This document shows positions 35,256 to 46,754 of a stretch of DNA of 64,000 bases, piece after piece. The position numbers and the translations under genes were made by a program. This stretch comes from Sistotremastrum niveocremeum HHB9708 (taxonomy: Eukaryota; Basidiomycota; Agaricomycetes; Sistotremastrales; Sistotremastraceae): the NCBI GenBank assembly GCA_001630475.1, contig KV419394.1:992001-1056000 (forward strand), in the 5' to 3' direction. Positions within the stretch are counted from its first letter, which is position 1, and every line of letters starts with the position of its first letter. Under the pieces are notes generated by a model. It ran no database searches, was not told the origin of the DNA, and saw nothing but the letters and a program-made list of their open reading frames with translations.

Positions 35256-38054
35256 ATGGCTCGCACTTTCGATCTCCTTGGTTATCCTGCAAATGCCGAT
35301 TATCTTCATCAAGGCGTCGAAGTGCCAGGTTCAAAGAGACCTGGTCAGACAGGTACGTTTCTCGATAGTTAGGCCATAGCACCCCGCTTACGACTGTGTA
35401 GGGCATATCAGGAACTGTAAACACATCCTTAGAATTCAATGGGATATTTCTTAATCACTCTCTTTAGCTGCTTTCCCGTTCATAGACCTTGACACTCCCG
35501 AGGCACCCAAGAGCGTCGACCAGCTATTTGAAGCCGGTCTGGCCAAGTCTGGCGACAAGCCATTCCTGGGTCACCGAGCTGTTACCTCCACCAACCCCCT
35601 GACACACGCAAACCACTATACCTGGCAATCGTACAAGCAAATCGACCAGAGACGCCGATACGTTGGTAGTGCTCTCGAGAAGCTCTTCCGGGACGGATCA
35701 GTCGGTGTTGCCGGTGAATTGCAATCCGTTGGAGTCTGGAGTCAAAATCGTCCAGGTACTTTGCTTCTCGGCTCAAATATTTCGAATTTGCATCTTACAC
35801 GATTCATAGAATGGCAAATCATCGATTTGGCGGTGCACGCGTACAACAAGGTTGGCGTGTCCCTGTACGACACCTTGGGCCCTGACGCCGTCGGTCAGTG
35901 ATCTTTTGGTCCTCCGGAGAATCAAGACACTGATTATAGGGTCTGAAATCAGAATACATCATTACACACGCCAACTTGACCATCATCTTCGCCTCTTCCC
36001 AACATGTCCCCACTCTCCTCGCTCTCGGTTCTCGAATTCCCAAAATCAAAGTCATTGTCTCCATCGATGAGCTCAACGTCCAGACTCAGAACATTTTCTC
36101 GACGTGGGGCAAAGAGCGCGGAATCCGTGTGATTGACTTCAAAGAGCGTGAGTTGCAGTCGAGACATTTCTGAGGAGCTGAGCTGACAGTACTCCTCAGT
36201 TGAAGCTATCGGCAAAGATAACCTTATCCCCCCAATCCCTGCCACTCCCCAATCAGTAGTATCGATTTGCTACACCTCGGTAAGCCGTTCAAATCCTCGA
36301 AGTGCCGACGTTCTAATATAAATTATCAGGGTACCACCAGCACTCCCAAAGGTTAGACGACGGGTTTCCGTCGCATCGCACTGTTTTCTGATCACAAGCT
36401 TCACAGGTGTCGTTCTTACCCACGGCATGCTTGCTGTTTCAGCATATGCAATTGCCCATGGCGCTGGGCAGCTCCCAGAGCCTATTCTCTTTTCGTATCT
36501 CCCGTTGGCACACATCTACGAGGTGAGTCTCACTACCATATACGCCTTTCTACAGATTCTCATGATGGACTGGGTTAGCGGACCGCAGAACTACTGACCA
36601 TCATGGTTGGTGGCCAAATCGGCTATTTCACAGGAGATCCCCTTCGTCTGCTCGAAGACGCACAGATCCTGAAACCGACCTACTTCCCTTCAGTACCTCG
36701 TGTTTTGACCCGAGTGTATCAACTGGCTATCCAGGCTGGTGACGTTCCTGGATTGAAAGGGAATATTTTCCGCAAAGCACGAGATGTCAAGCTGAAGAAG
36801 TTGGCCGCTACGGGTGACCCAACACATCCCTTGTGGGATCGCTTAGTCTTCCGCAAGGTTGGGATCAGCCTCTTTTCGTAACGCTGCGGCTAATATCGCG
36901 CACCAGATCCAAGCAGTGCTGGGAGGCAACCTGACCACTGTCGTTACCGGATCCGCTCCTATCAGCATGGAAGCCCTCCAATTCCTCCGCATCGCCTTCT
37001 GCTGTGATGTTGTAGAAGGGTAAGATTCAAATGCCGTACAATTCTGTCCATTACCTAACAAAACGCAGGTACGGCATGACCGAAAACTGTGGTACATGCA
37101 CTCGTACATGGGCCAACGACCCTGCCTCCCTGGGAACTGTCGGAGCACCTCAACCTTGCAATGAGATCAAACTCATTGATGTACCTGCTATGAACTACAC
37201 CTCGGAAGACAAGCCAAACCCCCGCGGTGAACTGTGTGTCAGAGGACCCAACTGCTTCACGCAGTACTACAAGGGTATGCCTTAATCTCTTTGCAGACGA
37301 CCATTCTCTGATGTTAATCTGCTTAAGACCCCAAAAACACCGCTGAGACCGTGGATGCTGAAGGATGGCTGCACACTGGTGACATTGCCGAACTTGACAG
37401 TGCCGGCCGCTTCAAGATCGTTGATCGTATCAAGGTCAGAATTCAAGAAATCTGCCTTCCCCTAAGCCCATCCTAATCTAATTTTAGAACATCATGAAAC
37501 TTGCTCAAGGCGAATATGTCGCCCTTGAGAAGATCGAGAATACCTATGGCAGCTGCCCGCTGGTTGCACAGATCTACGTGCACGGTGAATCTCTTCAGGA
37601 TCACTTGCTGGCCGTTGTTGTTCCGGACCCTGTCATGCTCGCTCCTGTGGCTAGCAAAGTGTTCGGCAAGACCGTCACTCCTGAGGACGGCGCAGAGTTA
37701 GTCCGTGCTTCTCAAGATGAGAATGTCAAGAGGGCTATTCTTGAAGCCCTGCACAACGAAGGCCGAAAGGCTAAACTCAGAGGGTAGGAACAAACACCGT
37801 TCTTCTCACGATCTGACTTCTCATTCTCTTATATCTCAGGTTCGAAATGGTCAAGAGAATACACGTTACTCTGGATCCTTTCACTGCTGAGAATGGCCTC
37901 CTTACACCCACCTTCAAGATCAGAAGGTATATTTCCATACCATTTTGTCCACACAATTCTAACTTAATTTCTTAGACGTGATGCGCATGCCAAGTATAAG
38001 GCGGAACTGGATGCTCTGTACGCCATTGGGTCAAGCAGCGGATCGAAACTGTAA
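35256..38054 (+). CDS. Long-chain acyl-CoA synthetase with C-terminal peroxisomal signal SKL
   Basis: Activates long-chain fatty acids to acyl-CoA. After an N-terminus MARTFDLLGYPANADYLHQG, the ANL adenylating domain shows the linker YTWQSYKQIDQRRRYVGSAL, the P-loop CYTSGTTSTPKGVVLTH, PLAHIYE, EGYGMTE (A5), WLHTGDIAELDSAGRFKIVD and RIKNIMKLAQGEYVALEKIE, the last being the long-chain-specific L motif and fatty-acyl signature. The C-terminus reads AIGSSSGSKL, a textbook PTS1, so peroxisomal beta-oxidation supply is the likely role. The P-loop has Ser where most family members have Gly (GTTS rather than GTTG). Part of the P-loop is encoded by a 22-nt microexon (36330-36351). About a dozen exons. 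Confidence 0.94.
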
Positions 38055-38462
38055 TTGCGAATTTCTTGTTTATGTTTTTGCCATCTTGGTGTTCCTTGGC
38101 TTGTATACTAGCAGGTCATGAAATAATCTTTTCGGATGATATGAGCGTCTGCGGTTTGCTTGATATCTCCGGATGGCAAAGTTCCACGACAAAGAGAACG
38201 CTGCCAGGTTTCAACGTTGGAAATAAAAATGAATTGAAGAGGTGACAAATGCATGAATGGGATATAGATAGTTTACAATCCGAAAATAAGGGTCTACGAA
38301 AAATGTCCCGAAAGTGAATGATACAATGTCGACTATGAGAATTAACACAAGAGTAGTGGGGGGTCGGGTAGGGCATAGTTACATGATGTCTCCATCATCG
38401 TAAGCCATCTCGGAAGAACGAAAGGGGTTCCGGATGACCAGGTATACACGACGTGAAGACGA
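38055..38462. other. Convergent intergenic region
   Basis: About 410 bp between the stops of the acyl-CoA synthetase (+) and the unknown - gene; presumed 3' UTRs. No gene seen. Confidence 0.4.
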
Positions 38463-39158
38463 CTAAGCCAGTGAAGGGGCTGGCGAGGGGGGTAGGGGTA
38501 TTAGTCTGGGCGAAATAGGTGTGGAGTCTAGGGCTAACAACAGATGTCGAGGAGAATTGGGAAGTTCGACGTCCGCTGCACGGGCTTCAAATGCTCGGTG
38601 GCGAGGGAAGGGATTCATCGTATGAGATCTGGAGATGGGTGAAGCAAGGACGCTTCCAGGTCTCCACTGGAAAGAAGGAGTCTCTGTTCGTAGTAAAGAG
38701 TCATCCTGCTCGCCTTCGCTGGCATCTCCTACAGCTCTGGTGCTGAGTGAGCTATCAACAGAGATGGGAGAACCATCCTGGACAGATCTGATGCTAGGAA
38801 AAGAAGGAATAGTGTGTAGAGAGTGTCGTGACCGATGGGCTCTCAAGACAGGAGATGTAGTGTAATGGCGATAGGACGACAGCGGCGCAGACACTAGGGA
38901 TGGCCGCAGAATAGAAAGAAACTCTTCAAGAGTCTCTGGAGGTAAAGTAGTTGGAGAACTAAGAGTGCTAATGAGATGGCGGCTGCGGTGCAGATAAGAG
39001 AGCTGTGCGCACCGTGGTGGATCATCTGATTCGTCTTGCTCCAGCTTGATCCTGAAGTTGTCTGATGGCGACACGAACTTTGTTGGGACTGGACGGTGAA
39101 TATTTGGGAATGGAAATGAAATGCGGACTGGCCGGGGGGCAACGAGTCTATCGTGCAT
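38463..39158 (-). CDS. Uncharacterised protein, Ser/Pro/Arg-rich
   Basis: Single open frame of 231 codons with fungal-like codon use (C-ending codons prevalent) and no family I recognise. The protein is rich in Ser, Pro, Leu and Arg, with no signal peptide or membrane segment. The only globular-looking part is residues 45-90 (RCAQLSYLHRSRHLISTLSS and the following TLEEFLSILRPS). The C-terminal third is low complexity and ends LIPLPPSPAPSLA. It is probably intrinsically disordered and could be a phosphoprotein. It sits head-to-head with YPT1 (165 bp between starts). Confidence 0.6.
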   Translation of the reverse strand: MHDRLVAPRPVRISFPFPNIHRPVPTKFVSPSDNFRIKLEQDESDDPPRCAQLSYLHRSRHLISTLSSPTTLPPETLEEFLSILRPSLVSAPLSSYRHYTTSPVLRAHRSRHSLHTIPSFPSIRSVQDGSPISVDSSLSTRAVGDASEGEQDDSLLRTETPSFQWRPGSVLASPISRSHTMNPFPRHRAFEARAADVELPNSPRHLLLALDSTPISPRLIPLPPSPAPSLA

Positions 39159-39323
39159 GGTCGTAACAAGGTCAAACTCGTCTTGTGCGCCGGAGACACA
39201 TCAGCTCACACGGCGGACCTTGAATCAACTTCAAACTCCGATATCCACCCGTTCTCCAGCCCGCTCATTGCGTCTGATAGCGCCTACTTCTGACTTCATA
39301 CTCCTCTCTACATCTTCTTCATA

Positions 39324-40256
39324 ATGCACGCCAGCGAATACGATTATCTCTTCAAGCTCCTCCTCATTGGCGACAGTGGCGTCGGCAAGGTACGCCTTGA
39401 ACGCCAGCGACAGCCCTGCGCAGTTCTCACCCCTCTCCACAGAGTTGTTTGCTCTTGCGTTTTGCGGACGATACCTACACGGAGAGCTACATCTCGACCA
39501 TAGGCGTAGACTTCAAGATCCGGACAATTGAGCTTGAGGGAAAGACTGTCAAGTTGCAAATCGTGCGTGTACTCCCCTTGTTCCAGAAAGGTCCCGTCTG
39601 ACCATGTCTTTTGTCTTGCAGTGGGATACTGCTGGTATGTGAAGGAACATCATGGCCATTCGTCTTTGTTTTACGAAGAGTGCAGGCCAAGAACGGTTCA
39701 GAACGATCACGTCATCGTATTATCGCGGAGCACACGGCATTATTGTCGTTTACGACGTGACCGATAATGGTGTTTATAACCTTTCCTTGGCCCTTCGGAG
39801 ATACTCATAGCTGTGCGCCAGATACTTTCACGAACGTCAAGCAGTGGTTGCAGGAAATCGACCGATATGCGTCAGAGGGCGTGAACAAACTCTTGGTCGG
39901 CAACAAGTCAGATTTGACCAGCAAGAAAGTTGTGGAATACACCGTGGCGAAGGTCCGTCTTCCTGTTAAACTCTACTATGCACGTCTCATTCTGAATGCA
40001 GGAGTTCGCTGATCAATTGACCATCCCTTTCTTGGAAACCTCTGCCAAGAATGCCACCAATGTCGAGCAGGCTTTCTTGACAATGGCGAAGCAGATAAAG
40101 GATCGGTTCGTCGTTATTCTCGTCTCGTCTCTCAGTTTGGCCTGATGTCTCGACAGCATGGCTTCAACCTCCACTCCCTCCGGCCCTGGTGGCAAGACTA
40201 ACGTCATCACACCTGGTCAGAATGTTCAACCCGCGCAGTCGAGCGGTTGTTGTTAG
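39324..40256 (+). CDS. YPT1: Rab GTPase YPT1/Rab1
   Basis: Controls ER-to-Golgi traffic and early autophagosome formation. All five G motifs are seen: GDSGVGK with SC after an intron (G1), the switch I segment [20 protein letters not shown] (G2), [20 protein letters not shown] (G3), NKSD (G4), ETSAKNA (G5). The hypervariable tail ends SSGCC, the double-geranylgeranylation signal. About 203 residues. The WDTAG sequence is encoded by a 13-nt microexon at 39622-39634. Seven introns interrupt the gene, dense even for this window. Sequence is near-identical to Rab1 orthologues as I know them. Confidence 0.96.
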
Positions 40257-40506
40257 ATGTGTCGTTATTGTCGAATGTCCAATGATAATCTCGTCGTAAT
40301 GATTCTGTCGCATCATCTCATGTTGGATTTGGAGCAGGGGGCATCAGTACCTTGACTCTCCATCTTTTGGCTGGACTTGTTCATCTCTACTTTTTCTTTT
40401 TCTTCTTTCACTTTTTCAAGTATATTCTAGATACGTATACCGCATGATGTTGTCACAAACTCCACATATGATAATTATGCTCTAAGCTTCTAAGTTTACG
40501 CACCTG

Positions 40507-40859
40507 TTATAGGCGCTCGTTGTTAGGCGCGACTTCTTCGAGTTCACCTTGAAAGCGAGACGAGCCTCTTCCACCTGTATCTCTCTTCAAATCAGTTTCT
40601 TTGGGTGTTCTTGTTCTGCCTTGATATCCAGTCTCTCCATGAAGGCTTCAATACCGCTCCGGCGTGTCCTGAAATCTCGCATCAGCAACGCGACCATCTC
40701 CAAGTCGTCACTCTCTGATGCCTTGCCTTCTATATCACTGTTCAACAGCCGTGAATTGTAGGTTTGTAGGTACAGCATGCCACGAACAATGATGATCTTA
40801 CTCACTGTTTCAGCGCGTATCTTGCCAGTATCAAGTGAGACTACACGCTCGTCGGCCAT
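40507..40859 (-). CDS. Possible small protein, three-exon model (competes with protease 5' exon)
   Basis: Starts MADERVVSLDTGKIRAETV. A GTAAGA donor follows and, in matching phase, the next exon gives KGKASESDDLEMVALLMRDF and RTRRSG. A second intron leads to GRGSSRFQGELEEVAPNNER and a leucine before the stop. The result is a 67-residue hydrophilic protein without recognised domains. Phases agree for both introns, but a number of splice choices were available, so chance is possible. The opposite strand may carry the propeptide exon of the aspartic protease at the same place; both cannot easily be right as drawn. Confidence 0.35.
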
Positions 40860-42417
40860 CCGTATAGTGACACGGTTCTCTCAGCATCGGCGGACAAAAT
40901 TTTATTGTTTCGATTGATACAGGATCATCTGATCTCGTAACTCGCGATTGGCATCATAGGCGATAATCTGACGGAGTCTGCAGTGGGTAGTGTCCTCAAC
41001 TTGCGCGGATGCCGACTGCCTGGGCGTTCCCTCCTATTCACCATCGAATTCCATGACCCCAACGGTAAATCCCAAAGGTGGTCTCAAAAGCTGACCTTCA
41101 GACCTGGATTTTTTGACAGAATACCATTTTCAAACTCGGTTACCTGACAGGCAACGTCTTGGGAAATGTGGCGTACGACACAGTAATCTTAGGAAACTTT
41201 CAAGTCGCATCGCAGGTTTTCGGTGGGTCCTATCGTATTTTCTTCCACTCTTGCGCATACAACCTGTTAGCCTTTGTGAACCAAACCACTGGAATTAGCC
41301 TCTCCTCGACTGGCAATAGTGGTATACTGGGACTTTCATTTCCTCAGCAGGCATCAATCAGCTCGAATCTTGGGTTCAATTTGATCTTGAACATATTCTC
41401 CAATCTGGACGAACAAAGTCGCCTGTTTGGAATCCGATTGGGAAGGGGTGTGAATGACAGTGCTCTCACTATAGGTTTGCAAGTGTTGGATCGAATGGAT
41501 TGCATTTACCGCGTCATTCAGGTGGCCATGACCTGTCTTTGCTCCCAAACGTTTCCCAGATACGCATGTTCGACGTGATCCCTAAATCCACCAAAGGCAG
41601 TGTCGTGTACGATTACTGGAAGCTCTCACTCACAGGTCTACTCATCATCCCGGACTCTGTCGATTTTCCACTTTCGCCCTCGAAAATCCCGGGTGCTAGC
41701 CAGCCTATCGCCGTTCTCGATACGGGTACTACTTTAATCCTGGGTCCTAGTAAAGACGTCCAGCGACTGTGGAAGGCGGTTGGAGGAGCTCGATTGGGTC
41801 AAGATGGGAATTGGCAAGTTCCGTGTAATATGGCTCTTGTTCTAGCTTTCAAATTCGGCGATGGAGGCGTTTTCGCTGTTGATCCTACCGATCTGAGTTG
41901 GTCTGAAGACACGACGAGTGATGGGTGGTGCTTGGCTGGTGTTCAAGCGAATGACAAAGTGAAGCAAGCTCCGGATGATTGGCGCAGACATTACTGAATG
42001 TGATTTCCAGGTTGTCGGAGGAGATTGGCTCTTGGGCGATACGTTTATGAGAGTAAGTCCAAGCTGCCGGGAGAACTTTATACTGGACTGCCCGTTCAGA
42101 ACGTTTACGTGGAACATTATGGGGCTACCGATACCACGGGTCCTCGGCTAGGCATGCTCAACCTAACGGACGCGAACAGTTCTCTGTCTGCTTTCACAAA
42201 CTCGAGAGGCTCCGGTGGCTACGTTATCCCGACGCGTCTTAATTTATCGTCTTCGCTTTCCGACAAGATATCGGGTTTTCTCACTGGGAGTGGTCAGTTT
42301 GTATCTCTAATTATCGCCTGTGTTCTTGGGTTCTTGGTCGGCGGGCTTGTGACGGCTTTGGTTAGATCCAGTCTCCGTGCCCTTCGCAGGAAGCGTCGAA
42401 AGCTACGATACATGTGA
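40638..42417 (+). CDS. Pepsin-like (A1) aspartic protease with C-terminal membrane anchor
   Basis: The first catalytic motif is IVSIDTGSSDLWVVSSTCAD, formed across a 45-nt-class intron near 40928. The second is PIAVLDTGTTLILGPSKDV. Between them are GILGLSFPQ and a cluster of A1 signatures, including AYDTVILGNFQVASQVF. The flap/late region contains GGDWLLGDTFMRNVYVEH. After a Ser/Asn-rich stalk with N-glycosylation sequons, a transmembrane helix, FVSLIIACVLGFLVGGLVTA, and a basic cytoplasmic tail (RRKRRKLRYM) anchor it to a membrane. The first secure exon begins near 40880. Upstream, an in-phase exon from the ATG at 40638 (MKASIPLRRVLKSRIS) could be the propeptide, but no signal peptide could be fixed, so the 5' end is uncertain. 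Confidence 0.85.
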
Positions 42418-42589
42418 CATCACACTGCTTCTGTTCTGACAATGTAAAATCGGAAATGAATACAAGAGAAGGCAGTAATACAGCAGCGTAGAAGTAGAAC
42501 AAAAGTGTGGGGGATAATACACGTGTAGATCGTGATGGGATGCTTGACAGGTATGACGATAAGGGTGCGAAATGTCGTGAAGTGGTTCA

Positions 42590-43173
42590 CTACTTTTGGG
42601 GATAGCCGTAGCTGGGCTGTTGATAACCTGGCTGCTGGGGTTGCTGCCACAAACCGGATGGACTACCGGGTCCTTGCTGCCATTGTCCATTGCCGCCAGG
42701 AGGTGGAAATCCGCCGGCTCTCGCAGGCTCGTACCTAAAGCAGAAGGTCATGAGGCGTTGTACGAAAATCCAACTATACATGCAAGTAGCGCACCCCTGT
42801 TGATGTGGAACTTGCCATTGACAAACATTGCAATGCCACACATGGCTAGAACCCAAAGGAATTAGCGGGATCCAGAAGAGCTCAAACCACGTTCGCGACT
42901 TTGCAGAAACGACGGAGACTAGGAGACGAATATAAGATAACAAACCCTCGATGAGTAACAAAGGGATGAAATAGTACCGTTGTTGCAGCGAGGGCATATT
43001 CGGGGAATAGGTTCCCCTTCCTGAGTGAGCTTTGTGGGGCAGCCGACTTCACAAATGTCAGCGCTTGTCGCCGCGATCGCAGGACACGAGCTCACAAACA
43101 ATTGGAATACAAACTAAACGTACACTCGTCAGCTCCAAGCGAACGCACTAGCTCACCACTTACCGAAAGCCAT
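42590..43173 (-). CDS. Small conserved zinc-ribbon protein with Pro/Gln-rich tail
   Basis: Spliced product begins MAFVCIPIVFGCPTKLTQEG and continues PIPRICPRCNN, VVSAKSRTWFELFWIPLIPL, SSHVWHCNVCQWQVP, then a tail rich in Gly, Gln, Pro and Tyr ending YQQPSYGYPQK. Two CxxC knuckles (CPRC and CNVC) flank an aromatic segment that may dip into a membrane, a pattern known from a widespread but uncharacterised family of small fungal proteins. Four exons; the first intron has a short 11-codon-scale first exon and a good CTGAC branch site. No functional claim can be made beyond zinc binding. Confidence 0.65.
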
Positions 43174-43707
43174 GATAGCGATTAGACTGCACGAGCTCGC
43201 TGCTGCGATGCTGCGGAGTCCGGATGCCGCCCAAGGCCGTGACAAATGTCACCGTCACAGAAAAGAGTGACAGTCTTACGTAATGGTAAGATGCCGAGAT
43301 AAAGTCCGGCACGGAGTATTAATTAGATCTGAGATTCACGTTGCGCAAATCACGATAAGCGCGCTTCACTGCCTCGAATCGGGACAAATTGACTTTCATC
43401 CCTGAATCGAAAGGCACGCAAAGGGTCCTTCTAGATGAGTCAATATTCTTCTATTTCTCAAGTGCAGTCCCTCGCGCTCAGGCCATCAATTAATGCATTA
43501 TATTCCGATCCAATTAAGCCTTTTTCTCTCTTTTAATTTCCACGCTCGATTCGGGTCTATGAATATCGTCCGGGGAAGCCTAGAATGTACATTAGGTATT
43601 ATTTACAGCTATTTGTCCGAATCCGCAAACACAAAGTCTCTCGAGGTTACTTTTTTGTTCTACTCTCCAAAGCGTACAGTCCATCACAAAGCGTTGCTAT
43701 ACAAGTC
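43174..43707. other. Intergenic region between zinc-ribbon and Zn2Cys6 genes
   Basis: About 530 bp, AT-richer than its neighbours. GTGACAAATGTCAC is a short perfect inverted repeat near 43239-43252. Promoter of the zinc-ribbon gene and 3' UTR of the regulator. Confidence 0.4.
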
Positions 43708-46562
43708 TTATTGCTGGAAATAAAATTCTGAACCAGGATAGTGCTGGTAGACGGGAAATCCACTATCAGTATGAGGTGATCCGGTGTCCCTCGCCCCTTC
43801 CGACTCTGTCGTTCGTCCGGGATTGTATCCTACCTCTGACCCCGCAGAAAAAAAATCCGCGCCCCCAGTCGCAGGATTAGGAAATTGAGGTGAACCAAGA
43901 TCGTGATGTGGGTGCGTGTGATGATTCGCGATCGCAGGGTATCCGAAATGTTCCATCCCGGGAACGTATGATGTGAAGGGTGATTGCGCCAGCGTGGTGC
44001 TAGGTCCCGCATGCGTCAGAGCCAACGGCGAAACTGGCACAGCCTGAGCGGCCGATAACGAGTGTCCGTGCAGCGTCTCCGGTGAGATTGTGCCGCCACT
44101 CCTTGACAGATCGGTTGGCACGTCAGCAACGAGGGTCGGAGAAAGCGAAGCGAATGGCGGGGATCCCATGACGTGCGGGGACGAACCAGACATGGAAGAT
44201 GACGATGAGCTTGCAGTAGCCCATTGTCCATCTCCGGTGCTAGGACCCGATTCCACGCCATCCGTTTGCGGGACGACGATCGGTGACGGCAGACGGCTCC
44301 GGGGTGCCGACTGTCTTGCGTGCTGCGAGCCATCGAAATTGCTAGAACTCGAAAAGGGCGACAGAGATCCGTCTCTCTGCGAACCACCAGCCATGACGCC
44401 CACCTGACCTTGGATTTCAGAGTGTCGCCGAGTGTCCCATACCATTTTTAGAGTGTTTTCGCGCTCCTCGCTCTTGGAAAATGCCCAACGCATCTCACTA
44501 AGCGCCTGGAGGCAGATGTGAACGTCGTCCTCGGAGCCCAGCTCCCTAGCGAGTAAAAATGAGGCAAAAAACACGCCGTCTCGGGTTAGAGAAGCGTCAT
44601 ATGCAAAAAACGATGTGCCAAGGTGTCGTCGGATAACGTCACAAACGGTGCGCACTAGATCGTGGCATTTCGCTTCGGAAATAGTATGCAGTCGATTCGT
44701 TTTTTCCAAGGTGGATTCGACGGGAGAGCCAGGAGGACTAGTGACTGACGAGAGGCTGGGTGTATTTGCTGCAGAAACCAAGCGCAGCTTGAGAGCATCG
44801 CGAATAATATTAACTAGAAATCGTGAGCTCGAGTCCAACAAGTTTCTTGGCTAGAACACTCACGACACTCGAAGATGAAGATCTAGAGGTGTTATCGTTC
44901 AGCGTCAATGGCAGAAAAAAACATCACTGATGGGACTAACCTGCCAGCCACTTACGAAGCGGTCTGTGTCCTCGGGCTGTGCAATGCCCACTGATCCGAT
45001 CTGCCTCAGGGCCTCGAATTCCTCCCATGATCGCTCGAGAGCTTCCCAGGCCGCTTTCAGGAGCTCCTCATCGACTTCTGGACGCGATCGAGCCTTGGGG
45101 CCTGTGAGAGCTGCATGCACTTTCCGACACGCACTCGACAAGTGGATAGGAGCAGCTGCGTATCGGTAGACGAATGTATAATTGAGTGCTGCCCGCGAGA
45201 CAGCTTGAGATCCAATGATAGGCAGAGAAGCTTCAAACGTTGACAAGTCATCGTCGCCCCTGAAGTGAAAAAAAGATATTCGAATAAATATCAAAAAAAT
45301 GTGGAAGAAAATGGTACGTACAAGAGTAGTCGTCCACCTCGAAGGCCAGTGGTTATACCTTCATGGACATGTGTGTACCAGTATATGCGAGCTCTTACGA
45401 GAGCATCTACGTAATCGCCCTGACCGCTGTTGACAGAAGACACGGAGGCAAGGCTGCAAAGGGTATAGACCTGACTAACAGTGGCCTCGTACATGGCCTA
45501 CGCATGATTGATGAATAAAGAAGAACAGGGAGGGGAATATCACGTACTAGTCTGTCCATGGGTGACTGGACATCTAAACAAGAAAGTATGAGCGAATGAA
45601 TAGGATAAAAAGAAGTGAAGGGGACCTTCTGTAAGAGGCATGACGAGCAACAAAACGCGGACGCCATCCCAAGTGGGTTTGCGGAGGATACCGTGGATGT
45701 CAATTAAATGAAGGATCTCTTTGAGCATTTCATTACACAATGCTTTACGGTTTTTGAGGCCCTCCGGACCGCCGTGTGGAGCTTCATGGCCGGACTCGTC
45801 GATGCCATAGCTTGCAGCCCAGACGTAAAGGAGATGACCAATGATGAGACCTGGCTCACCGAGGGCCGATGTGTTGCCGGCGAGATGGTCGAGATATCGC
45901 GCAGAGAACTCGGCGGGCTCGATGATCGGACCTGGGCAAGTGTGAGCTGAGGCGCAAAAGTGGCATATACGGGACACAGACGTTGGATGTGAAATCGTCT
46001 GAAAAAGGACGAGGAGAAAAATTCGGGGGTGAGTTTTGGGATGAGGACGGGGGCGAGGGTCGAACAGGAGGCTGCGGATTTGGGGGAGGTTGAGCCTCGA
46101 TCGGGTTGTTTTCCGTAGCGAGCTCTGTATGTGGACGAGTATAAGACGTGGGAAGAAGGGAGAGACAAAGTGCTGGACTGACTCTACTTGTTGGAGTCTG
46201 CGGCCACGGCGGAGTAGTTTGACGGCTTTGACGTCGGCAAATTCATCGCTGGAGCAAATGGGACGGATCAGACGGCGTGCACGATGTGATAGGATGGCGA
46301 GGGGACGTACACGCATTTGAGACCGCGTTCGGTGCAGTTTGTGCAGGATGGGGGGAGGGTCGGGTCGAGGGCGGCGTCGATGGTGTCTTTGAGGTCGCAG
46401 CGGACTCTGTGGGAGCTGTATGTTAGGGATGCGCTCGCTGTGGTCGACGACGAGGACGAGCCTTCTCATGCGACAGGCGCCGCAGGCTGAAAACTGCTGC
46501 CTGTTCGACTTTGAGGAGCGCTTCTGGGAGTGGGGGGCTGGGTGTGCGCTGCGAGGAGGCAT
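43708..46562 (-). CDS. Zn(II)2Cys6 fungal transcription factor
   Basis: The N-terminus is basic (MPPRSAHPAPHSQKRSSKSN) and leads into a binuclear zinc cluster: SACGACRMRR, then across an intron VRCDLKDTIDAALD, and SCTNCTERGLKCV. All six cysteines are present; the loop between the third and fourth is long (18 residues). The middle homology region typical of the family is spread over the central exons, including GLIIGHLLYVWAASYGIDES. The C-terminal ~250 residues are low complexity, rich in Ser, Pro, Gly and His. The first intron appears to start with GC rather than GT. Targets unknown. It is divergent from QCR10 (192 bp). Confidence 0.88.
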
Positions 46563-46754
46563 CAGACGTGGGGGGACGGGGTGGTCGAGTTGTGGTATAA
46601 GAACATGATTATGGAGAGCAGAAGATCTCCGGAAGCAAGATGTGACACGATCGAGAACCGCGACACTGCCGCCAGCTGCTTTGTGGCTGGAGCACCGGTT
46701 CGGAGGTTACGGCCTCGCGTCGGCATTCCCCGTATTTCCCTTTCCCTGTCCTGC

